Shown here piece by piece: positions 17,247 to 28,119 of a stretch of 64,000 bases of DNA. A program made the translations under genes and the position numbers. Within the stretch, counting starts at the first letter, position 1, and the number at the start of each line of letters is the position of its first letter. This stretch comes from Microbacterium ginsengisoli. GTDB taxonomy: Bacteria > Actinomycetota > Actinomycetes > Actinomycetales > Microbacteriaceae. The notes below the pieces were generated by a model that worked only from the letters and a program-made list of their open reading frames with translations, had not been told where the DNA came from and did not search any database. Location of the stretch: NCBI RefSeq assembly GCF_000956535.1, contig NZ_JYIY01000077.1:1-64000 (forward strand), in the 5' to 3' direction.

Positions 17247-17715
17247 GCTGAGCGGCCGCGACGGCGGCCGCGAGACGATCCGGCGTGCGGGACGCGATGA
17301 CCCACGCCGGCGTCGGATCGTCCGGATCCACGACCGGGAACACGACCACGGCATCGATCCCGCCACGGAACAGGTGCCAGGCGTCACGGGGCAGACCCGG
17401 ACCCCGCACGCGCCGCGCCTCTTCGCCGGTGAACACCACCGCATCGCCGAGATGAATGACGTCGATGCGAGCGCGCCCGGCGTGGAGCACGCCGTCGGCG
17501 ACTCGAACGCTCGGCGACGCCGCGAGCAGCAGGGCGACGATGAGGCATCCGACGATCACGCCGACCGCGAGCGAGAACGTCGCGTCGATCGGCACGACCA
17601 CGAGCGCCGCCATGGGTGCACAGACCGCGGAGGCGACGAGCGCCCACAGTGACGGCGAGAGCCGCTCACGGTACGAACCGGATGCGACGCTCCTCGAGAG
17701 CTGGGTGATCTGCAT
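17221..17715 (-). CDS. DUF3093 membrane protein
   Basis: A 164-residue conserved actinobacterial protein of unknown function. Two close hydrophobic segments (LWALVASAVCAPMAALVVVP and LAVGVIVGCLIVALLLAASP, about residues 23-65) should form a transmembrane hairpin, followed by a soluble domain with the family motif GPGLPRDAWHLFRGG. The ATG at 17713-17715 is preceded by GAGG. A downstream start near YRERLSPSLW is possible. It is divergent from dut by 12 bases and overlaps DUF4193 tail to tail. Confidence 0.82.
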   Translation of the reverse strand: MQITQLSRSVASGSYRERLSPSLWALVASAVCAPMAALVVVPIDATFSLAVGVIVGCLIVALLLAASPSVRVADGVLHAGRARIDVIHLGDAVVFTGEEARRVRGPGLPRDAWHLFRGGIDAVVVFPVVDPDDPTPAWVIASRTPDRLAAAVAAAQLTRRTPRR

Positions 17716-17721
17716 TAGCCT
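17716..17721 (+). promoter_or_regulatory. Leaderless -10 box of dut
   Basis: TAGCCT is followed by exactly six bases and then the GTG of dut, so transcription should begin at the start codon. The box lies immediately beside the divergent DUF3093 start codon. Confidence 0.6.
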
Positions 17722-17727
17722 CTTTGC

Positions 17728-18183
17728 GTGACCGAAAGCGTTGACGTCCCCATTATCGCGCCGACGATCCCGCAGTACGCCCACCCGGGCGACGCAGGAG
17801 CGGATCTCGTCGCCGCGGAGGCGGTCATCCTCGGCCCGGGCGAGCGCGCCCTCGTCGGCACCGGTGTGCGCATCGCGCTGCCCGACGGGTACGCCGCGTT
17901 CGTCGTCCCGCGCAGCGGGCTGGCGGCGAAGCACGGCATCACCGTCGTGAATGCACCGGGCACGGTCGATGCGGGCTACCGCGGTGAGATCAAGGTCACC
18001 CTGTTGAACACCGACCTTCACGCGACGTACGAGGTCGCCGTCGGCGACCGCATCGCGCAGATCATCGTCCTGCCCGTTCCGCGTGCGCGCTTCGTGCCGG
18101 TCGACGAGCTGCCCGACAGTGTGCGCGGCGAAGGCGGATTCGGTTCGACGGGCTATCAGAGCACGGAAGGAGCTCCCTCGTGA
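17728..18183 (+). CDS. dut: dUTP diphosphatase
   Basis: The trimeric dUTPase hydrolyses dUTP to dUMP and diphosphate, keeping uracil out of DNA and feeding dTMP synthesis. It has 151 residues. The five family motifs are visible: HPGDAGADLVA, VPRSGLAAKHGI, NAPGTVDAGYRGEIKV, DRIAQIIVLPV and the P-loop-like GEGGFGSTGY at the C-terminus. It starts at GTG 17728 from an apparent leaderless promoter. Its stop overlaps the DUF3710 start by four bases, so dut-DUF3710-DUF3159 form one unit. Confidence 0.97.
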   Translation: MTESVDVPIIAPTIPQYAHPGDAGADLVAAEAVILGPGERALVGTGVRIALPDGYAAFVVPRSGLAAKHGITVVNAPGTVDAGYRGEIKVTLLNTDLHATYEVAVGDRIAQIIVLPVPRARFVPVDELPDSVRGEGGFGSTGYQSTEGAPS

Positions 18184-18773
18184 GCGACATCGTCCCCTCC
18201 TTCGGCGACAAGTCCGCCCCCGAGACCCGCGCGGAGGCCGGGCCCTACGACGAGAGCGAGGCGAACCCGGTTCGCCCCTACATCGACCTCGGCGCGATCA
18301 AGGTGCTCCCGCGCGAAGGTCTGAACCTGCGCCTCGAGGTCGAGGAGCAGTCGAAGCAGATCGTCGCCGTGGGGCTGGACTACGCCGACTCGACCCTGCA
18401 GGTGCAGGCCTTCGCCGCCCCGCGCAGCGGTGGGCTCTGGGATGAGACCCGCGCCCAGCTGCTCGAGCAGGTGCGGCAGCAGGGCGGCCGGGCGGAAGAG
18501 CGTGAGGGCGCCCTCGGCACCGAGCTCCTCGCCGAGGTGCCCACCGCGGTCGACGGCGGCGCGCCGATCAAACGACTGGCCCGCTTCGTCGGAGTCGACG
18601 GCCCGCGCTGGTTCCTGCGCGGTGTCATCGGCGGCGCCGCGGCCAACGACCCGATCGCCGCCGAGCGGGTCGAGGATCTCTTCCGATCCCTCGTCATCGT
18701 GCGCGGCAGCCAGCCCATGCCGCCGCGCGACCTCATCCCGCTGAAGATGCCGGTCGCGCCGGGCGCCGCGTGA
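18180..18773 (+). CDS. DUF3710 protein
   Basis: A 197-residue conserved actinobacterial protein of unknown function, soluble, with no signal peptide. The family body runs from YIDLGAIKVLPREGLNLRLE to FVGVDGPRWFLRGVIGG and DLFRSLVIVRG. It starts at the GTG within the dut stop overlap and ends overlapping DUF3159 by four bases. Constant pairing with dut across actinobacteria suggests a nucleotide- or DNA-related setting, but no function can be assigned. Confidence 0.9.
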   Translation: MSDIVPSFGDKSAPETRAEAGPYDESEANPVRPYIDLGAIKVLPREGLNLRLEVEEQSKQIVAVGLDYADSTLQVQAFAAPRSGGLWDETRAQLLEQVRQQGGRAEEREGALGTELLAEVPTAVDGGAPIKRLARFVGVDGPRWFLRGVIGGAAANDPIAAERVEDLFRSLVIVRGSQPMPPRDLIPLKMPVAPGAA

Positions 18774-19537
18774 GCGTCGAACCCCCCGCCCCCGACGAGG
18801 CCCGTCCGTCCACGTCGGACGCACTGGCCCGCGCCCTCGGATCCGCCGCGCGCCGCGCCGGGCTCGATCCGTCCGCGCAGACCAGTGCCCGACACGTCGC
18901 GTGGGCGGCGATGGGCGGCTGGCGCGGCATCATCGAGTCCGTCCTTCCGAGCCTGGTCTTCGTGGTGCTGTTCACCGTCACCCTCGACAGCGGCACCGGC
19001 CGCGGCGACCTCCTTCTCTCCCTCGGCGCGTCGGTGGGGCTCGCGGCGGTGTTCTCGGTGGTGAGGCTCGTCCAGCGCTCGCCCGCGAGCGCCGCCCTGG
19101 GCGGACTCGTGGCGACGGCCGCCGCGGCCGCGCTCGCGCTCCTCACCGGGCGCGGTCAGGACAACTTCATCCTCGGCTTCGTCACGAACGGCGCCTACGG
19201 CCTCGCCCTCCTCGTCTCGGCGCTCGTCGGCTGGCCGCTGATCGGTCTGGCGGTCGGATGGCTCATGGGGGACGCCACGGGCTGGCGCCGCGATCGTCGA
19301 AAGCGCCGCGCGTTCGTCTGGATCACGCTGGCGTGGGCAACCCTCTTCGCCGTCCGCCTCGCCGTGCAACTGCCGTTCTACTTCGCCGGCGACGTCCCGG
19401 CGCTCGGCACCCTGAAGATCGCCATGGGACTTCCGCTGTTCGCGCCGCTGGTGGTGGTGACGTGGCTCGTGGCACGCGCCCTCTATCCGACCGCGCGGCG
19501 CGCCGCGGCATCCGATGCCGAATCAGGTCAGGAGTGA
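18770..19537 (+). CDS. DUF3159 integral membrane protein
   Basis: A 255-residue conserved actinobacterial membrane protein of unknown function. After a hydrophilic N-terminus the family motif AMGGWRGIIESVLPSLVFV appears (about residues 47-65), followed by roughly five further hydrophobic segments. A conserved stretch FILGFVTNGAYGLALL lies mid-protein. It starts at the GTG overlapping DUF3710 and is the last gene of the dut unit. A perfect palindrome begins four bases after its stop codon. Confidence 0.88.
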   Translation: MSVEPPAPDEARPSTSDALARALGSAARRAGLDPSAQTSARHVAWAAMGGWRGIIESVLPSLVFVVLFTVTLDSGTGRGDLLLSLGASVGLAAVFSVVRLVQRSPASAALGGLVATAAAAALALLTGRGQDNFILGFVTNGAYGLALLVSALVGWPLIGLAVGWLMGDATGWRRDRRKRRAFVWITLAWATLFAVRLAVQLPFYFAGDVPALGTLKIAMGLPLFAPLVVVTWLVARALYPTARRAAASDAESGQE

Positions 19538-19541
19538 TACT

Positions 19542-19563
19542 TTTATCTTGATATCAAGATAAA
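19542..19563. promoter_or_regulatory. Perfect 22-bp palindrome upstream of aconitase (putative repressor operator)
   Basis: Two 11-base arms (TTTATCTTGAT and its exact complement) meet without a spacer, in an A/T-rich patch that stands out from the GC-rich surroundings. It lies about 110 bases upstream of the acnA start. Such a symmetric site fits a dimeric winged-helix regulator. A MarR-family regulator, TamR, is known to act on aconitase genes in Streptomyces, which makes a TamR-like protein a candidate, but identity of this site with the TamR box is not verified. Confidence 0.6.
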
Positions 19564-19581
19564 TTCCGTCTTCCACCTGAG

Positions 19582-19598
19582 TTAGGCAAGCCTTGCTA
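19582..19598. promoter_or_regulatory. DtxR/IdeR-like box upstream of aconitase (weak)
   Basis: The stretch TTAGGCAAGCCTTGCTA contains the symmetric core GCAAG-C-CTTGC and partly matches the DtxR/IdeR iron box (TTAGG..AG.CT). About 12 of 19 positions agree. Iron control of the iron-sulfur enzyme aconitase would make sense, but the match is imperfect. Confidence 0.35.
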
Positions 19599-19674
19599 GC
19601 CACCCCCGGAACCGGGCGGGAAGATGGGAACGGCGGCGCTCACTGCCGCCCGAATGCCGACGAAGGAGACGATC

Positions 19675-22509
<2,835 letters not shown>

Positions 22510-22515
22510 GCGCTC

Positions 22516-22557
22516 ACGCCGTCGGGGCCTCGGAGCGATCCGGGGCCCCGACGGCGT
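22516..22557 (+). terminator. Terminator hairpin after acnA
   Basis: A perfect 14-bp stem (22516-22529 with 22544-22557) of very high GC content with a 14-base loop lies six bases after the acnA stop. Only a short TTTC follows, so there is no real U-tract, as is common in actinobacteria. Confidence 0.7.
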
Positions 22558-22652
22558 TTCCGCCGGTGCGCGTCAAGCCCCCTGTCGGGCCTGTGCACGC
22601 GGATACACTGAACCGATCGGCGCTGTCCGCGTCGCCCGAACGAGAGGACGGA

Positions 22653-24620
22653 ATGGCACTCCTTCCGACGATCACCGGTCCCCGCGACCTCGATCGACTC
22701 TCGCCCGAACAGCTCACGGAACTCGCGTCGGAGATCCGCACGTTCCTCATCGAGAACGTCGCCCGCACGGGCGGTCACCTCGGCCCGAACCTCGGCGTGG
22801 TCGAGCTGACGATCGCCATGCACCGGGTGTTCCGCTCGCCCGATGACCCGTTCATCTTCGACACCGGGCACCAGTCCTACGTGCACAAGATCCTGACGGG
22901 TCGTCAGGACTTCTCCGGTCTCCGCTCGCGCGACGGCCTCGCCGGCTATCCGCAGCGCTCCGAGAGCCCCCACGACGTCGTCGAGTCGTCCCACGCGTCG
23001 TCCTCGCTCAGCTGGGCGGACGGCATCTCGCGTGCGCTCAGCCGCACCGGTCGACGCGATCATCACGTGGTCGCCGTCGTCGGCGACGGCTCGCTGACCG
23101 GCGGGATGACGTGGGAGGCGCTCAACAACATCTCCGACGACAACGATCGCAACCTCGTCATCATCGTCAACGACAACGGTCGCTCCTACGCTCCGACGAT
23201 CGGCGGCATGGCCCGATACCTGAACCGCGTGCGGGCGGCGGGCGCCTATCGCACGCTGCGTACGTCGTCGGACTCGCTGTTCCGGGCCCTCGGCCCGTGG
23301 GCGAGAGCCGTCTACCGCGGTGTGCGGGGCGGAACGCACGGCTTCCTCTCCCGTTTCGTGAACAACGAATCGCTGTACTCGAACCTCGACATCAAGTACT
23401 TCGGGCCGATCGACGGCCACGACATCCCGACCCTCCTCGAGACGCTCGAACTCGCGAAGCGCTACCAGGCGCCCGTGATCGTCCATGTGATCACCGAGAA
23501 GGGCCGCGGATACGCTCCGGCGCTCGAGGACGAGGCGGATCAGTTCCACGCGGTCGGCAAGATCGACCCCGCGACGGGGGAGACGCTCGGCTCGGGCGGG
23601 GGAACGGCCTGGACCAGCGTGTTCGCCGACGAACTGGTGACTGTCGGGGAGCAGCGTCCCGACGTGATCGCGGTCACGGCCGCGATGCTGCGGCCCACGG
23701 GCCTGAAGCCCTTCGCCGACCGGTTCCCCGGCCGGGTGTACGACGTGGGCATCGCCGAGCAGCACGCGGTCGCGTCGGCGGCCGGCCTCGCCTATGGCGG
23801 CCTGCACCCCGTCGTGGCCATCTACGCGACGTTCATGAACCGCGCCTTCGACCAGGTGATGATGGATGTTGCCCTCCACCGTGCGGGCGTGACCTTCGTG
23901 CTCGATCGGGCCGGCGTCACCGGACCCGACGGCCCCAGCCATCACGGCATCTGGGATCTCGCGATGCTGCAGATCGTGCCGGGAATCCGCATTGCGGCGC
24001 CACGCGATGCGGCCCGCCTGCGCGAGCTGCTGCACGAGGCAGTGGCCGTCGAGGACGCACCGACGGTCGTGCGGTTCCCCCGTGGCAACGTGGGGGACGA
24101 GCTTCCCGCGATCGAGCGGCTGTCCGACGGCACCGACGTGCTCGCGCGCAACGACCAGCAGGACGTGCTCATCGTCGGCATCGGGCCGATGGCGCAGGTG
24201 GCCGTCGACGTGGCCCACCGCCTGCACTCGCAGGGCATCGGCGCGACCGTCATCGACCCCCGCTGGGCGGTGCCGGTTGCGCCGTCGGTCGTCCAGCTCG
24301 CCGCGCAGCACCGCATCGTCATCACGATCGAGGACGGCATCCGTGTCGGCGGCGTCGGCACCCGCATCCGTCAGGTGCTGCGGGAGGCCGGCATCGACAC
24401 GGCCGTCGATGAACTCGGCGTTCCGGACGAGTTCATCTCGCACGCGAGCCGCGAGCAGATCCTCGAGGACGCCGGTCTCGTCGCCCCGAAGATCGCCCAC
24501 GACGTCGTCGCGCAGGTGCTCGGCACACGGGTGCCGAAGGCTCGCGCCTCGGAGGACGCGGGGGAGTGGACCGCCGCCGATGCCGCCCCCGAGGACGCCG
24601 GCCGACGCGCGGACGACTGA
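22653..24620 (+). CDS. dxs: 1-deoxy-D-xylulose-5-phosphate synthase
   Basis: The thiamine-diphosphate enzyme that condenses pyruvate with glyceraldehyde 3-phosphate, the first step of the MEP isoprenoid pathway. It has 655 residues from the ATG at 22653, preceded by GAGAGGACGGA. Thiamine-diphosphate and metal binding is in GDGSLTGGMTWEALNN; the DXS signatures HTGHQSYVHKILTGR-type (DTGHQSYVHKILTGR here), GPIDGHDIPTL and DVGIAEQHAVASAAGLA are present. TACACT at 22604-22609 may be the -10 box, giving a leader of about 37 bases. It is transcribed alone and faces fadB across a long hairpin. Confidence 0.97.
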   Translation: MALLPTITGPRDLDRLSPEQLTELASEIRTFLIENVARTGGHLGPNLGVVELTIAMHRVFRSPDDPFIFDTGHQSYVHKILTGRQDFSGLRSRDGLAGYPQRSESPHDVVESSHASSSLSWADGISRALSRTGRRDHHVVAVVGDGSLTGGMTWEALNNISDDNDRNLVIIVNDNGRSYAPTIGGMARYLNRVRAAGAYRTLRTSSDSLFRALGPWARAVYRGVRGGTHGFLSRFVNNESLYSNLDIKYFGPIDGHDIPTLLETLELAKRYQAPVIVHVITEKGRGYAPALEDEADQFHAVGKIDPATGETLGSGGGTAWTSVFADELVTVGEQRPDVIAVTAAMLRPTGLKPFADRFPGRVYDVGIAEQHAVASAAGLAYGGLHPVVAIYATFMNRAFDQVMMDVALHRAGVTFVLDRAGVTGPDGPSHHGIWDLAMLQIVPGIRIAAPRDAARLRELLHEAVAVEDAPTVVRFPRGNVGDELPAIERLSDGTDVLARNDQQDVLIVGIGPMAQVAVDVAHRLHSQGIGATVIDPRWAVPVAPSVVQLAAQHRIVITIEDGIRVGGVGTRIRQVLREAGIDTAVDELGVPDEFISHASREQILEDAGLVAPKIAHDVVAQVLGTRVPKARASEDAGEWTAADAAPEDAGRRADD

Positions 24621-24636
24621 GCCGTACGCGACGGCC

Positions 24637-24690
24637 GATCGCACGAAGGAGGGGCCCGTCCGCACGGACGGGCCCCTCCTTCGTGCGATC
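24637..24690. terminator. 54-base near-continuous inverted repeat, bidirectional terminator
   Basis: Two perfectly complementary 26-base arms (24637-24662 and 24665-24690) form one very long hairpin between the convergent dxs and fadB genes. It ends one base before the fadB stop. There is no U-tract. It should stop transcription from both sides. Confidence 0.8.
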
Positions 24691-24691
24691 C

Positions 24692-26848
24692 CTACGCGCC
24701 GATCCCGCGGATGGGCGGGTGATGGAACGTGTCGCCGAACGCGCGCTCGGCAGCGCCCGAGCGGTCGAGGTACGGCGAGGCGCCGCCGTCGATGAACGGC
24801 CACCCGGCGCCGAAGATGAGCGCGAGGTCGATGTCCTGCACTTCGGGCACCACGCCCTCGTCGAGCATGATCTTGATCTCGGTCGCGAGTCCGTCCTCGA
24901 CGCGACGGAGGATCTCCGCCTCGCTCGCCGGCGTCTTCCCCGCGACCTGGTCGACGAGCTTCTGCGCGGGCTTGGTCCAGCCGGTGACCCGACCGTTCTT
25001 GTCCTTCTCGACGACCTGGTCGAGGTTCGCGAGCTCGTGGAAGTTCTCCGACGCGAAGAACCGGTCCGGGAAGGCCCCCGCCATCGTGTCCTGCACGTGA
25101 GCGGCGACCTTCCAGCCGACGAGGTCGATCAGCTGGAACGGCGTCATCGGCAGCCCGAGCGGCGCATAGGCCTTGTCGACCGTCGTCAGCGGCGTTCCTT
25201 CGTAGATCGCGCGGGCGGCCTCGCCGAGGAGCTTGGCGAGCAGCCGGTTGACGATGAAGCCCGGGGCATCCTTGCTGAGGATCGCGTTCTTGCCGATCGC
25301 CTTCGCGACGACGAACGCGGTGGACAGGCTCTGCTCGTTCGTGTGCGGGGTCTTCACGATCTCCAGCAGCGGCATGAGTGCCACGGGGTTGAAGAAGTGG
25401 AAGCCGACGAGGCGTTCGGGGTGGGCGAGCTTTGCGCCGATCTCCTCGACTGAGAGCGACGATGTGTTCGTGGCGAGGATCGCGTCTTCCGCGATGTGCT
25501 GCTCGATGTCGGCGAAGACCTGCTGCTTGACGCCCACCTCCTCGAACACCGCCTCGATGACGAAGTCGCAGTCGGCGTATTCGCTCTTGTCGGTCGTCCC
25601 GTGCACGAGCGCGCGCAGCTGGTTGGCCGTGTCGGCGTCGAGCCGGCCCTTCGCCTCGAGCTTGCCGATCTCGTCACGGATGTAGGCAAGGCCCTTGTCG
25701 ACGCGTGCCTGGTCGATGTCGGTGATGACCACCGGCACCCGGAGCTTGCGCAGGAACAGCAGTGCGAACTGGCTGGCCATGAGCCCGGCGCCGATGACGC
25801 CGACCTTCGAGACCTTCTTCGCGAGGGCCTTGTCGGGGGCGCCGACGGGGCGCTTCGCGCGCTTCTGCACGAGGTCGAAGGCATACATGGATGCCGCGAA
25901 CTGATCGCCCACGATCAGTTCGGAGAGCGCCTCGTCCTCGCGCTCGAAGCCCTCCCACTTGGTGCCGCTCTTGGCCTTGTCGAGGAGCTCGAGTGCGAGG
26001 TAGGGCGCGCGGGGGACAGTGCCGATGCGGCTCTCGAGCATCCCGCGGGCGATCTTGATCGCGATCGGCCACTTGGTGAGGCGTTCGATCTTGCCGGGCT
26101 CGTTCTTGCGCTCGACTTTGATCGCTCCCGACAGCACACCGTCGGCCCACGCCAGCGACTCCTCGAGGAAGTTGGCCGGCTCGAAGATCGTGTCGACGAT
26201 GCCGAGCTCGAACGCCTGCTGGGGCTTGAGCATCCGGTTCTGCTTGAGCGGGTTGGAGATCACGACCTCGAGGGCGTTCTCGATGCCGATGAGGTTCGGC
26301 AGCAGGTACGCGCCGCCCCAGCCGGGGATGAGCCCCAGGAACACCTCGGGCAGCGCGATCGCCGCGGCCGAGGCATCCACCGTGCGATACGTCGACTGCA
26401 GCGCGATCTCGAGTCCGCCGCCGAGCGCGAGGCCGTTCACGAACGCGAACGACGGCACGCCGAGGTCGCCGAGCTTCGAGAAGGCGAAGTGACCGCCCTG
26501 GGCGATGAGCTTCGCGATCTCCTTCGACGGCACCTTGGCGACGTCGCTCAGGTCAGCCCCGGCGGCGAGGATGTACTGCTTGCCGGTGACTCCCACGGCC
26601 TGGATCTCACCCGACTTCGCACGCTGTGCGAGTGCGTCGAGCGTGCGGATGAGCTCGAGGATGGTCTTCGGCCCGAACGTGTTGGGCCGGGTGTGGTCGC
26701 GTCCGTTGTTGAGCGTGACGAGGGCGAGCACCTTCCCGGAGGAAAGCCGCACGTCGCGCACGAGGGAGCGGGTGACGACCTCGTCGGGGACGAGGTTCTC
26801 GAGCGCGGAGAAGTCGATCTGGTCGTAGCGGGTCATCGCGGTGCTCAC
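24692..26848 (-). CDS. fadB: Fatty acid oxidation complex alpha subunit (enoyl-CoA hydratase / 3-hydroxyacyl-CoA dehydrogenase)
   Basis: A bifunctional beta-oxidation enzyme with an N-terminal crotonase domain and a C-terminal 3-hydroxyacyl-CoA dehydrogenase. The crotonase part has the oxyanion-hole stretch ILAAGADLSDVAKV and the catalytic Glu region NGLALGGGLEIAL and PEVFLGLIPGWGGAYLL. The NAD-binding fold is VGVIGAGLMASQFALLFL, followed by ATNTSSLSVEEIGAKL, VGFHFFNPVALMPLLEIV and KDAPGFIVNRLL. The GTG at 26846-26848 overlaps the thiolase stop as GTGA and gives 718 residues; an ATG at 26836 four codons later is equally possible. It is coupled to fadA upstream. Confidence 0.94.
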   Translation of the reverse strand: MSTAMTRYDQIDFSALENLVPDEVVTRSLVRDVRLSSGKVLALVTLNNGRDHTRPNTFGPKTILELIRTLDALAQRAKSGEIQAVGVTGKQYILAAGADLSDVAKVPSKEIAKLIAQGGHFAFSKLGDLGVPSFAFVNGLALGGGLEIALQSTYRTVDASAAAIALPEVFLGLIPGWGGAYLLPNLIGIENALEVVISNPLKQNRMLKPQQAFELGIVDTIFEPANFLEESLAWADGVLSGAIKVERKNEPGKIERLTKWPIAIKIARGMLESRIGTVPRAPYLALELLDKAKSGTKWEGFEREDEALSELIVGDQFAASMYAFDLVQKRAKRPVGAPDKALAKKVSKVGVIGAGLMASQFALLFLRKLRVPVVITDIDQARVDKGLAYIRDEIGKLEAKGRLDADTANQLRALVHGTTDKSEYADCDFVIEAVFEEVGVKQQVFADIEQHIAEDAILATNTSSLSVEEIGAKLAHPERLVGFHFFNPVALMPLLEIVKTPHTNEQSLSTAFVVAKAIGKNAILSKDAPGFIVNRLLAKLLGEAARAIYEGTPLTTVDKAYAPLGLPMTPFQLIDLVGWKVAAHVQDTMAGAFPDRFFASENFHELANLDQVVEKDKNGRVTGWTKPAQKLVDQVAGKTPASEAEILRRVEDGLATEIKIMLDEGVVPEVQDIDLALIFGAGWPFIDGGASPYLDRSGAAERAFGDTFHHPPIRGIGA

Positions 26849-28047
26849 TTCTTCTTGCCGTCGTAGTACGGGTTCTCCCAGATGACCGATCCGCCCTGGC
26901 CGAGGCCGACGCACATGGCGGTGAGGCCGTAGCGCACGTCGGGGCGCTCCGCGAACTGCGCGGCGAGCTGGATCATCAGACGCACACCGGATGCCGCGAG
27001 GGGGTGTCCGAGCGCGATCGCCCCGCCCCACTGGTTCACGCGCGGGTCGTCGTCGGCGATGCCGAAGTGGTCGAGGAGCGAGATCACCTGGATCGCGAAC
27101 GCCTCGTTGAGCTCGAACAGTCCGATGTCAGTGATCGACAGACCCGCCTTCGCGAGCGCCTTCTCGGTCGACGGAATGGGCCCGATGCCCATGATCTCCG
27201 GCTGCACGCCCGCGAACGCGAACGAGACGAGCTTCATCTTCGGGCGCAGGCCCAGCTCGCGCACGGCGTGGCCTCCCGCGAGGAGACTCATCGTCGCGCC
27301 GTCGGTGAGCGGGGACGAGGTGCCGGCGGTCACTCGTCCGTGCGGACGGAAGGGCGTCTTCAGACCGGCGAGGTCGGCCATCGTCGTCTGCGGGCGACGA
27401 CCCTCGTCCTCGGTCGCGATGCCCCAGGCGCCCTCGGCGTCCTTCGTGGCGACGGACACGAGGTCGGGCTGGATCTTGCCGGCGTCGTAGGCGGCCTGCG
27501 CCTTGTGCTGGCTGAGCATGCCGTAGCGGTCGCTGCGCTCCTTGGTCAGGTGCGGGAAGCGGTCGAAGATGCGCTCGGCGGTCACACCCATGTTGAGGGC
27601 GCCCGGGTCGACCAGCCGCTCGGCGACGAATCGCGGGTTGGGGTCGGAGTTCGCTCCGATGGGGTGACGGCCCATGTGCTCGACGCCGCCCGCGAGGGCG
27701 AGGTCATACATGCCGAAGCCGATCGAGCCGGCCATGGTGGTGACGCTCGTCATCGCGCCCGCGCACATGCGGTCGATCGCGAATCCGGGCACGCTCTGGG
27801 GGAGACCGGCGAGGATCGCGGCGGAGCGCCCGAGGGTGAGGCCCTGGTCACCCGTCTGCGATGTCGCGGCGATGGCGACGTCATCGATCCGGTCGGCGGG
27901 GACGTCGGGGTTGCGCCCCATCACGCCGATGATCGTCTTGACGACGAGGTCGTCAGCCCGGGTGTTCCAGTACTGCCCTTTTTCACCCGCGCGCCCGAAC
28001 GGGGTACGCATGCCGTCGATGAAATAGACGTCCGAATTCTCGGCCAC
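26845..28047 (-). CDS. fadA: Acetyl-CoA acyltransferase (thiolase)
   Basis: The thiolase that cleaves 3-ketoacyl-CoA in the last step of beta-oxidation. The 400-residue length fits. The nucleophile Cys is in AIDRMCAGAMTSV, the catalytic His in GGAIALGHPLAASG and the second Cys in GLTAMCVGLGQGG; NEAFA is also present. It starts with GTG at 28047 after a GGAGG site, and TAGGCT on the minus strand at 28076-28081 is a likely -10. It is followed by fadB with a GTGA overlap, so fadA-fadB act together. Confidence 0.95.
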   Translation of the reverse strand: MAENSDVYFIDGMRTPFGRAGEKGQYWNTRADDLVVKTIIGVMGRNPDVPADRIDDVAIAATSQTGDQGLTLGRSAAILAGLPQSVPGFAIDRMCAGAMTSVTTMAGSIGFGMYDLALAGGVEHMGRHPIGANSDPNPRFVAERLVDPGALNMGVTAERIFDRFPHLTKERSDRYGMLSQHKAQAAYDAGKIQPDLVSVATKDAEGAWGIATEDEGRRPQTTMADLAGLKTPFRPHGRVTAGTSSPLTDGATMSLLAGGHAVRELGLRPKMKLVSFAFAGVQPEIMGIGPIPSTEKALAKAGLSITDIGLFELNEAFAIQVISLLDHFGIADDDPRVNQWGGAIALGHPLAASGVRLMIQLAAQFAERPDVRYGLTAMCVGLGQGGSVIWENPYYDGKKK

Positions 28048-28119
28048 TCTGCCTCCAAAGTCTGGGATCGAGTCCAGCCTAAGGTGGAACTGCGTCTCAC
28101 GAAATCGGTTGGTTCGAAC

